Notes under the pieces: generated by a model
Database searches by the model: none
Seen by the model: only the letters and a program-made list of their open reading frames with translations
What the model was told of the DNA's origin: nothing
In this document: positions 43,282 to 53,381 of the stretch, piece by piece
How positions within the stretch are numbered: the stretch's first letter is position 1
How the letters are laid out: each line of letters starts with the position of its first letter
Source: Porphyra umbilicalis
Taxonomy: Eukaryota; Rhodophyta; Bangiophyceae; Bangiales; Bangiaceae
Direction: 5' to 3'
Assembly (NCBI GenBank): GCA_002049455.2
Contig: KV918874.1
Span: 62,001-126,000, forward strand
Length of the DNA: 64,000 nt
Position numbers and translations under genes: made by a program

Positions 43282-44977
43282 GCCTGAGAAGCTTCATCGT
43301 TTCGTCATGCACTGTCTTTTTGACACCCTCACAGCACGGAGATGCGCAGCTCGGATCCCAGTAACAGGCACTTCAACGTATAGTATATCAACCGTATTCG
43401 CAGAGAGGCGCTCACGGGGCGCGTCTGTGGACGCTGCGACGTAAGACAAATGCGTCAACAAATTCGAGAGCGCAGCCTCCGATGCCGCCTGTGGGCCAGG
43501 AATGGTGCCGGAAGCCGAGTTGCCAGCTTGAGTAACTGGCACTCAACCCGTCCGATGACTGAGGGGGGAGACCCAAGCAGAATCGATACGGATCAGACCG
43601 GTCGAAGGACGATAGGACGCTCGCTACTGTGCCAAGTACGAACAGAAGCCGAGAAAACAGGTCTCCACGCACTTTGACTGTCCTGTGGCATGAAAAGAGT
43701 CCAGCACCGCTCAGCCGCGTGGGCTACATGCTCAGAAGAATCTGATTCGTCTCTATGCATAGATTCCTGAAGCTGGCTACCTGCTTGAGCCGAATGAACC
43801 ATCTGTGCAGTGTCCTGCATCTTCGAGCGACGGACGATCGCAGAACTGGAACGTGCGCCGATCTCGAAAGCGAACGACAGAAAAATCTCACAGACAATCC
43901 CAAAGATAAATTGCTGCTCTGCTCTTCGATCGTTCCCACGGACTATCCACCGTGCAGCCCGCCTCTGATCCCAGTTCAGTTCGTAGGATTATCCCGGAGA
44001 ACAGGACAGAAGTCGCCCGAGAAGAGATCTCTGCCATTTCCAAGAGAAAGTACCTATACCAATCCTGTGATGATTCTGGCGTGATATTGGGATCGTCCGT
44101 CGAAGAATTCTAGGGACACCTTCGTATCGATCCGTCGATCGCTGCGGGATATTTCAGCGGATAGTTTCAACCTGTGTGCAGGATTGACCTGGCTGCACGA
44201 AATGGACTGTCCTGTGGAAACCTCCGCAGACAGCCAATTAGGGGCCAGGATTAAATAGGGAAGAGGTCGCAAATCGCTATGGGCACGAACGGGCCATTTT
44301 CGCATCAATGCCGGCCGCTCCGCCATTCAGAAGACGGGAAGCTCCCTGCCACAGGCCCCACCTGATTGCCCGGGCCTGCGCTTGTGCTAGCCGCCTGCAG
44401 ATTGACCTCGGCCCATGCAGCATTTTCGTGGTCAGCTGTCATACAGCTGTCCGCATCTGTAGTGTGCCCCTGCAGTTTGCGGCCTTCGTTTTCGATGTTC
44501 TGCTGGATCCGGCTCGCGGTCCAGGATCTTCCAGCTGTTCATATTCGGATCAACCTTTGCGATGCGATGGGGGCTTTGTGGCTTCGCTTTGGTCCGCGGT
44601 CCTCACAACGGTTGACCCTGGTCGCGGGAGGGGGACAGCCGACCGCGAGAACGCGCCGTCTAGCGTGCTGCGCGCGTGCCTGCAGATGCACAGGCTGCGA
44701 TTGCGCGCCCTGGACGGTTGGCCGTGGGACCGTTGCTGGGGTCCCCCTGCGTTGCTGCTGGTCGGCATCTCGTCCCACCGCGCTCCTCGTCGTCGTCGTT
44801 GTCGGCCCCGCCGCCATCGTCCTTGGGCCCCCTCCCCCACCCTGCTGCGGCCGCCGGCCGCCCTGCTCGCGCTCGTCCCGCCCCCCCTGTGCGTTGCCAC
44901 CCTCCACGTCGGCGCGGCCGTTTGTTGCCCGTTACTATCGTGGTGGGCCCCCTATCATGCGCCCTGCCCCCCCCCTG
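43282..44977. other. Edge of the lower-GC island and spacer
   Basis: No gene is supported. Composition changes back from lower GC to GC-rich DNA at about 44,300-44,600. Frames after 44,600 are open because of CCC/GCC-rich DNA and show no domain. Confidence 0.4.
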
Positions 44978-47900
44978 TTATACGTTGCTGTGGCCTTCGG
45001 CGGTCGCACCCGCACTCGTCCCGTTCCCTCTCCGGTGGATCTTGTCGACGTGTATTAGCGTGAAGAGGCTGCCCGTGCTGGGTTCCTTGGGCACGTCTTG
45101 GGTGGCAGTCACGGCGGACTGCGTCAATGGGGAGGTGGGGTCTGTCACGTCGACGGCGACCGGGTCGTCGCTGTTGGACGACAACCTCCTCGCGCCCAGA
45201 GGCTCCATCGACGCTAGGGGAGTCCGCCAATGGTCTTCGCTCTGCAGCACGACCGCCTTGACCGACTCAGGCGCCAACGCATCGCTTTCGGCACCATCGG
45301 CGCCTCCCGGCTCGAACAGCAAGAACTCTGTGCCGTCACCGACAGGGGGCGACGTGGCAGGAGGCGAGAGGGGAGCAGTGACCGAAGCGCCACCTCCAGG
45401 CACCACCGACCCAAGCGCCTGTGCCTCAAGTTCCGACTCCGCCTCGGACTGCCCGACTATTTGAGCATCGTCGGCGTCTTGGCCACCTTCCTCCGCCGCG
45501 ACGCGAACCACGGACTCGTTGACGCTACTCTCGGGAGCCGTCTTCTCCAACTCGTCGCTTGATTACTCCGACGCGCTGCCCGAGTAGCCACTGGCGGCGC
45601 GCCCTTCCCGTCCTGGACCGCATTGTTAGCCTCGCTGTCCTCGTCACTGGCGCCCGACAATGACGCTCCGTTTGCGGTGCGCGCGGCTATAACGCCGGTG
45701 GCCGAGTTAAGATTGCGCACAAAGAAGAACTTTTGGAAGAGCGTAGCCGTGGATCAGAGCAGCGCGCGCTCCTCCTCCTCTCAAACGCGTGGAACTTCAC
45801 GACCTCGTCCACCGTGACAGCGACAGAGTCGACTGCACTTGGGCGGACGCGGTGTCGGAATACTGCCCGCACCGTTGCGATGCGGACGTCGCACGCGAGC
45901 GCAATGGCTGTGTCGGCGCGGGGCGCGTTCATGAAGGGACGTAGCATCGGCAGGATGTACTGCTGCAAGACCGCCAAGATCTGACCGTCGCCGAGTACCC
46001 ACTTGTACCGCCCGCCGGCCGCGTCGTCCTCGCCTCAGTCCAAGCACTTGCACGCCACCTCGGGGATGATGAGCGTCTCGGTGAACTCGCCGATGGCTTG
46101 GGAGATCCTTTGCCGAATTTATCGTGCTCCCCGTCCACGTACGCGCCAACTTTGCGCAGGATGCTCGCTAGGTACTCCGCTGCCGCCGCCATTGTCTACC
46201 TGGAAATCACGCAAACCCCCAGCACAGATTCTAGGAAGACGCGGACGTACACAATCTCAACCCCGACCGAATAAAGCCCATCTTCAGCTCCGTAGTACTC
46301 GACGAGGTCGCTATTGACACAGGTCCACGATCCGACAATCACCTCCAACCGCCCGCGCATCGTGTAGAGGTCGGCCGTCCACTTAATCACCTCGCGGCCG
46401 CGACCCGGCTCGTCGCAGACAATGCAAGACGACTCCACGTGCACCTTGGATAGGCTCCTGTACTGCCCTTCGTTGCCAAGGAGTTTGACCGCCGTACTGT
46501 ACTGGTCGCAGAGCCTCACCTTGGTCGAGCAGGGAAACATGTTCCGAGCCCCTCGCCTCTGAACGGGCTTGGCAGGTATCGCCGCAGGCTCCGCTGCGCT
46601 ATCCCGACTGGCCGTGGCGGGGACGGCTACCCGCGGCTCCTATTCGTCGAGAATTCATTTCGGACAGAGTTGGAGCGCGTCCTCCCGCGCCATCTAGACC
46701 AGCAACGCGTCCGACTCAGCATCCACCCGTGTGATCTTGTTCACCGCCTTCGCGTCGATGCGCCCCCAGGGACACGACTTGCACGACAGCAGGCAACAAG
46801 TGGCCAGCTTGAACTTGTTGCAGGACGGCCTGACAGCGACGGCCGTCCTAATGCCTTCGTAGAAGACGACGTAGACGGGCACGTTCTTTCTCAGCCCCGC
46901 TTGCGTCACGTAGTACGCGATCCTAGCCGTCGGCGGTCCGTCTTTGGTTTCGTCTTCAAGCGGCCCGAGCAACAACGAGAGCGTCATAAAAAAGTCGGCG
47001 TAGTTGGAGGCGCCGGCGTCGAGCGCCAACAAGTCGTACGCCCGCAGCAACGCTGCCGAGTTCCATCACGTGCTGCTCCGCCCTAGCGCCTCCTGCATTG
47101 GCGGGTACTCCATGACGACGCCGGCGAAAGCCGAGCGCCCGTTGCAGAGTACACCTGAGCAGCTGCAGAGGGTTCGGAGGTGTTATTTGAGAATACCGTC
47201 CACGTGACCACACGTTCAAAGACTTCCAAAACCACCAGCACATGGACCCCGTGGACGCAAGCGCCCTGGACCTCCGACGCCCCGCCCATCCGCGCCCAGA
47301 GACCCACAGCCACTCACACCTCCGTCACGTAGAAGTAGGAAAGCGCATCCACCTCGTACGGACTGTGTTCGAGGGTTGGCGTGGCCGGTACAAGGCGCGT
47401 CATCCCCGCCAGCACACCAGCTTCGAGTGCCGGGTGCGGCGCGCGTTCCGATGGTCGTCCGTCAACTCCCGTGCCGGGGAGGACCGTCGCGAGCCTGTTA
47501 GGAGCCGCCCCTTCCGTGACCGCCACGGGGTCACACTCAGCGGGGGCTGCTTCCTCATCGCTCGCAGCGCCGGCATCTGCCACGGTGGAGGCAGCGGCCG
47601 CGGCCCGAGCAGCACCAACCACCGCCCGGTGGGAAGCGCTAGTCGGAGCTTCTTGGACCCGGGTCCAACCGACGCCCAGATCTCTACCAGAGTCGGTCCC
47701 GCCGCCGCAACCGTGTTCCTTCTCTCCATTGGTGCCCCCACTGGGGGCGGTCTCGTCGTTCCCGCGGTCGCCGGTGCCCCCCGCGACCCCACGTCTCCCC
47801 ACTTCTGACCCTATTCCACCCCCAACATCTCCAATGTCCTCCTCACGGTCGCTTACCGGCAGTACATCCGCGGGCACGACGGCTGTGCTGTACAAGGACG

Positions 47901-48003
47901 ACGGGAGCATGACAAGTGAGTCATCAAAACCCTCCACGAAGACAAGGGGGTTGGGCAGAACCGCACACCTCAGCCCAGATCGTGCCAAGGTACAGCGCCA
48001 GGG
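44978..48003 (-). pseudogene. Unrecognised minus-strand gene remains, several frames
   Basis: I recognise no family. Reading leftward, ordinary-looking protein text appears in pieces: FDDSLVMLPSSLYSTAVVPA to ALSYFYVTEV (47,940-47,314), AYDLLALDAGASNYADFFMT to DAESDALLV (47,040-46,694), VRLCDQYSTAVKLLGNEGQY to VCVISR (46,520-46,196), MAAAAEYLASILRKVGAYVD (46,192), FTETLIIPEVACKCLD-stop-GEDDAAGG (46,075), QQYILPMLRPFMNAPRADTA (45,970), and an acidic C-terminal part ending at 44978. The VTEV end is followed directly by GTGAGTGG, a good donor, so a multi-intron gene is possible. Two internal TGA codons fall where Trp would fit (near 46,035 and 45,753). It could equally be several decayed genes. 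Confidence 0.35.
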
Positions 48004-49341
48004 ATTGCACCCCCAATGCGGCCAATGCCATGGCCAGCGACGGCGGTGGTAGCAAGCGCCCCGGAGGCGGGCTCCCCGGATGAGGGTGATGCTGGGCACC
48101 CCGAAGGTGAGTGGTGGAGGGCGCCCCGGGGGTGCGTGGTGGTGGGCGCTCCGGAGGGGGAGGACGCGGGAGTGGCGGCGAGCGCCCCGGAACGGGACGA
48201 CCCGAGGGCGGCGGCCGCTGTGGTGAGCAAGTGCCCTGGCGGCCGCCGCCGCCGCGGCGGGCGAGCAGCGCCCCGAAGTGTGGGGGGGACGCGGCGGCAG
48301 CGGCGACGGGCCCGGCGGCGGCGATGGGCGCGGCGGCGGCGGTGGGCGCGGCGGCGGCTGAGGCGGCGCGGCGGCGGCCGGGGCGGCGTGGCGGCGGCGG
48401 CCGGGGCGGCGCGGCGGCGGCGGCGGCGGAGGCGGCGGGGGCGGCGCAGCGGCGGCGGGGGCAGCGGGGGCGGCGCCGCATCTCAGCGCGTGGGCGCGGC
48501 GCGAGGAAGAAACGACGACCGTGGCGGCCCCGCAAGCCACCAGGCTGACGCTCAGCAAATACAGTCAATACCCACTTATATAGCAGGCTGGCAGACATTG
48601 TAGCCCCTCTTTTTTTAACCGATTTGGTGTCCGCGCAGGGGATCAGAAGGTCATATTAGCGTGTGATCATCGGTTCTCACTTACGATGAGAAGCCTATTC
48701 GAACATAGATGTCGTATTAAGTGATCGACAGCGGGGCCTGTTAGTGGAGAAGTACCTGTTCATGTTGCAATCTCGAGGCTCCACCGGACTGCAGGCAGGG
48801 GTTCGTGTGACTTGGACTGGTCACAAGAGCCCAAAGCACTCGGTCAGATCAAGGGCGGATCCCTGCCAGATGAGGAAGAAAAGGCACCGTTGCTGCGCCA
48901 GATCGTGTCCAGGCCTGGGTCAACTGACCAACACCTTGAATGATGCAGCAGACAGTGGGATCGCGACGGTTCCGTCAGTGGTGGCTCAACTCACTGGTCT
49001 GGCTCCCACTGGTGGCCACCGCTTCTGTCAGTGGCTCCCACGGGTGGCCACCGCTTCCGACGGCGGATCCCACCGGTGGCCAACGAGGCCAACGGCGGCT
49101 TCTGCGGGCTGTTGGCCAAGTTCGTCGGCACCACCGCATTGCGGTAGCGTACCGGACGGACCCAGCCGTATACAATATGGGCATACAGTACATTGCGTGA
49201 TGCAAGCCACATTTTTCCGCCCAGGACGGACGGTTACCGCCTGGTTAACGAAAAAGAAAAACAAATGAAGACGTCGTGTTCTTCCTGCACGGACCCAACA
49301 AAAAAAGAAAAAAATAGCAGTGCAAACAAAAATAGCACAGA
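48004..49341. other. GC-rich low-complexity spacer, then lower-GC region with minisatellite
   Basis: Positions 48,230-48,490 are GGC/GCG low complexity. From 48,600 the DNA is ordinary, with a 32-bp minisatellite at 49,001-49,096. An A-rich stretch with AAAAAGAAAAA words at 49,248-49,315 lies just beyond the 3' end of the pogo gene. Confidence 0.4.
49001..49096 (+). repeat. 32-bp minisatellite, three copies
   Basis: Copies start at 49001, 49033 and 49065 (GGCTCCCACTGGTGGCCACC, GGCTCCCACGGGTGGCCACC, GGATCCCACCGGTGGCCAAC). A more diverged copy may precede them at 48,969. Confidence 0.85.
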
Positions 49342-51509
49342 TCACTCGTGTCCACTGGACGAGCTTGAGTCGCTGTCCCCGCCATCGCTTCCTTCCTCTT
49401 CGATCGCTGGCTTCCCAGCCCACACAATATCATCAGCCGTGGCAGCGCGGACACCCTCGTCCTCCTCCTGCCTCATCCAGTCTTCCGACGCAGCCGCGCT
49501 AGCGGCGGCACCGCCACCACGAAACGCTGCCCTCCCAAATTTACTCCCACTCATTAAAGCAACGCACGCCTCCACGTCTTCACGCACCGAATGGGACGAC
49601 TTGCGATATTCCCCGTGCTGAGCGTTGACAGCTGCGGCCACGTCGGCGGGAAGAAGCGTAGACTTGATCCAACAATGTGCAATTGTCGAAGGTTCGATGG
49701 CAGCCCATTCGGCTAGCACAATCTCCACTGCGTCTTGGAGGTGAGCTCCAGCCCCTTCCCGGACACCCAGCACAGGACGCCTGGAGGCTTGGCGGGCCGG
49801 CAGACGCCGCCGGTTCACTGGACGGGCTGCTGCTGCCTGCTCAGGCGTTGCCGCTGGCCAATCCGAAGGAAACCCCCAAACGCCAGGTCCGGCTGCCATA
49901 GCCGCATCCGCCATCGAATTGCTCGGGTGACCGGCTACCGCGGAACCCGAGGCTGAGTTGGTTGATTCAGCTGCCTCTGGGGAAGCGCCAGACAGCGGAC
50001 TCGCGACCGGGGCCGTCGCCGGCGTACTTGAGGCTGGCGCACCGTTTCCACCGCCGCCCGCCGCTGCTGGTTGGCCGCTGCTCCCCAGATCCGACTCAAA
50101 TGCCGTGACGACCAAGTCCAAAAGTCGCCTCTTGCACCAACGCTTCAAACACGCGATGATTCCCAGGTCCAATGGTTGGTACAAAGACGTGCAGTTCGGC
50201 GGTGGTGGAATGAAGCGCACTTGATCGCACACGAGCTCGACGTGGGCGCCGCAGTTGTCCAAGATAAGGGCCATCGGAAGTCTCGTGCGACCGCATACGG
50301 CTGGTAGAAAAACCGTCTCGAACCAGGACTTGTACACACCTCCATCCATCCACGCACTTTCCTGGGAAAAGTACGGAAGAGGGCAAGGCTGACGTGGTCG
50401 CTTGAAGCACAACGGTTCTTTTGCCTTGCCAATAATAGCAATTGGAATCTTGTGCGTACTCGTGGCATTGCACGCTAACACAAGGGTGACCCGGTCCTTG
50501 GCCTTCATCGCCTTGGTCCCGCGCGCCCACCGGCGCTGACCGGCAGTTACCTAGGCACGATTAGGAATGCACCGGTAGAAGAGCCCCGTCTCGTCGACGT
50601 TGTAGATCCTCTCGGGACTGTACCCCTCGAGCTTCTTTCGAATCTCGGCGATGAGCGGCTCTGCCCGGGCAGCGTCCGCTGAACCGCCCGTACCCCAAAG
50701 GGCAATGTTTTGCAGGTTGTACCGCCGTGCCCACCTCTGGATGAAATTTGGCGACCCCTTGAAACCGGTGACCCCCAGCTCTTCCGCAATGAGCCGGGCA
50801 CGGGCTCCAAAATGCCACCCGATACGTCGAGATGTTTGGCACCGACTCGTTGCAGGGTCTGATACCAATCCCAAAGCTTGGATGACACCTGCGCAAAGTA
50901 AGACCGCCGGTGGCGCGTCCAGGACAGGTTCTCGTCCGCGGCCGCCCGGCGCTTGAGTTGCGCACGGTTCTTGTAGATACCGCGAGCGGTGGACTCGGCA
51001 ATAGGGAGGTGGAACATTGACAATATCTCGGACCACTTGTATTGTCCACTCTCCCGAAGCTCAATAAGCGCTAACTTTTCGCCCAAGGAGATAGACTGCC
51101 GCCTCTTGCGACCCGCCCCACGCCCTTGCCGCGGGCTCGGCTCCGACGGCGCCGGACCGTCGCTAGCCGTCACGTCTTGATCTGCACGGTCACCCGCGTC
51201 CGCGGCGGCCGATGATTCCCCGACAGGATGCTCAGTCGAAAGCGCAGGATTCCCACCAGACGCCTCGACAGCCGCCGCAGTGGCTGCCTGCGCCGCAACG
51301 TCAATGGCCCGACGGATCTCAGGAGAGGGATCAGGGTACACTTGCTCCACCGCGGCGGCTGCGGCCGCCGCCGTCACATCGCCCACACGCGTGCGATTCA
51401 GAGAATCCGGGGAAACACGAGGAGTCACCACGGCGGCAGCGCACAGGAACGCACACGCAGCGAGCAAAAGAATCTCAAGACAAATGGCCAATAGCTCCAA
51501 AAACTCCAT
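49342..51509 (-). pseudogene. Pogo/Tigger-type (Tc1-mariner superfamily) transposase, broken
   Basis: A DNA-binding and DDE transposase. The ATG at 51509 starts a hydrophobic leader, then an Ala-rich linker and a CENP-B-like helix-turn-helix (GRKRRQSISLGEKLALIELR, SEILSMFHLPIAESTARGIY). Near 50,820 the sensible reading changes frame to the Tc5-type helix-turn-helix and catalytic domain: ARARLIAEELGVTGFKGSPN, IYNVDETGLFYRCIPNRA. Then TAG at about 50,550, then ARGTKAMKAKDRVTLVL in the same frame. The catalytic Asp residues of NVDETG, LILDNCGAH and LYQPLDLGII are all present. The tail contains a Ser/Asp/Glu-rich end (DSDSSSSSGHE). I cannot define terminal inverted repeats or a TA duplication. 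Confidence 0.85.
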
Positions 51510-52650
51510 TGTACAGACCAGAACGAGAGGAAAAGAAAAAAAAGAAAAACAAGCACCGCGCAGCCCCACGCAATGCTCCCCACAACTCGGGACCACCACA
51601 ATAGGGCAAGGCGAAAGGGCAGACGGGCAGCACTACAGCGGGGTACAGCCTTGGGTTGGAGGCAGTGGCGGGCCAAAAATCCGCAACGCTGATGCGGATG
51701 CTGCCGACGACGGTGGCGGTGACGACGGTGGGGGTGCCAATGGTGGCGACGGCGACGGCGACGGTAGCGCCAAAAACCACGGATCCACGACAGGCACACC
51801 AGGAACCCCAGACACGGAAAATACGACGATGCAATCCTCGACTGTATGCCGATCGATCGCTTCAATTTGTCAGATTTTGGAATCACCAGCAGGTTACATC
51901 AAGACGAGCGATCGCTTCACCTATAGGTCGCCCCGCCATATAAGCGGAGCGCATACAAGCGGGAATGACTGTACGCTTGCCATAATCCCGATCCACAAGA
52001 GCGCGCGCAAACCAGCCGCAATCTGCCGATCGGACCAGTGGCGGAGCATTGGTGGTCCAGTCGCCAGATCTCGATCTGCTGTGATATCGGGGACAAATCT
52101 ACATTCGTTTTATCGTCTCCTGACAGTGATGATGAGCCAACCAAATGCCGTGGCTGGCTCGGTGCCAGAGCACCGTCGGAACGAGTGCAGAATGGTCTGG
52201 GGGCCCGAAAGGTGCAGGGGCCCAAACCCCGGCCCAGGCCGCAAAACCCAGCCAGCACCAATTTTGAATGCCGCTCGTAAGGCCCTCCTGGGGGGGTACT
52301 TCCGACCTCCTATTGGTGGACGCCACGGCACCTTGGGGTGGTCATGTGGCGCCGTGCCCGGGGTGCATTCCGGCCTGGATGCGGAGCGTTTTCAGGCTCT
52401 GAGAGCACGTCTATCGGTGGGCCATCCCACCGTCGCCAAAGTACTGAAATTGGGTAGTTCGGGGATGGCGCTGACTTGGCATCTCTATCCGTGTGGCCTG
52501 CACGCAAGCCAGATTTATGGTCACGAAGTTTCTCGGAAAAGTACGACAGGATCACGAGGCACGAAGGACAGGTGGATTGTTCAGGACCCTGGGTGATTCT
52601 GTTGAGCGAGGGTGATTTGGCTCACATGATTGGTTCCTATCGTTTGGCGC
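51510..52650. other. 5' flank of pogo element and spacer
   Basis: No gene is supported. The span mixes GC-rich and ordinary DNA without recognisable motifs and should contain the right end of the pogo element. Confidence 0.4.
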
Positions 52651-52701
52651 ATCGCCATCCCCATCCCCAAAAGTCAGTTTTTTGGGGATGGCGATGGCGA
52701 T
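52651..52701. repeat. Hairpin: 22-bp arms with one mismatch, 7-base loop
   Basis: The left arm ATCGCCATCCCCATCCCCAA(AA) at 52651-52672 pairs with the right arm at 52680-52701, with one mismatch, around GTCAGTT. Further GGGGATGGCG words follow. Transcribed from either strand it would form a long stem. It may be a foldback remnant or a small-RNA precursor. Confidence 0.85.
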
Positions 52702-52929
52702 ACGGGGATGGCGGGTGGCTTTTTGAGCATCCGATAGAGATGCCTCATCGGGACACTTTGCGACGGCGCCGACGCGCCGTCGCGACGCGTGTTGGATCAG
52801 CGCCGCGGGACACAAGAAACCAACTGCCGGTGCCGCGCGCCGCGCGGCCGTGCGCGGCGCGGCGCACCCACTTGCCGAACGCGCGACGCCCGCCGCCGTG
52901 GGCTTCCACCAGTGCCTGTCGCTGCACAC

Positions 52930-53048
52930 TAGTCTTGCACCTTTCCCCCTCGCGCCCCCCCCACCCCCCCCCTCGCGCCCCCCCCACCCCCCCCCCTCGC
53001 GCCCCCCCACCCCCCCCCCTCGCGCTCCCCCCACCCCCCCCCCCGCTT
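52930..53048 (+). repeat. C-rich tandem repeat, about four copies of a 20-odd-bp unit
   Basis: Units of CCCTCGCGCCCCCCCCACCC type recur head to tail, the last with CGCGCTC. This lies 330 bases upstream of the FG-GAP gene start, within its presumed promoter region. C-rich strands of this kind can form i-motifs and the complement quadruplexes (inference). Confidence 0.8.
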
Positions 53049-53381
53049 GCCACCACCCCGACCACGCCTCTCGATGGCACGCGCCCGGCGGCGGCCGCGC
53101 TGCGCGGCCGTGGCGACCGGCCCCTGCCGCGACCCCCCCCCCCCCCCCCCCCCGCCCGCGGCGGTCGGGTCGGCCGGTCGGCCGCGGGGGGCGGCCGGCC
53201 ACTGCCGCTGCTCGTGCCGCCGACGCCGCAGCACCGTCGCGCTGGTGGCGGCGGTGGCGGCCCGGGGTGGGGCGGCGCCCCGACGTGGCCCCGTGGCGGC
53301 GGCGCAGGCCCTCGCCTTTTGCCACGGCGGTTGCGCGCTCGCACAGAGTTGCCCGTCCTTTCCCCCCCGCCGGCAACCACC

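Noticed and set aside
44308-45063. Plus-strand frames of about 250 codons
   Set aside because: They are Pro/Arg/Ser-rich without domains, and their 3' ends run into the unrecognised minus-strand gene remains that start at 44978.
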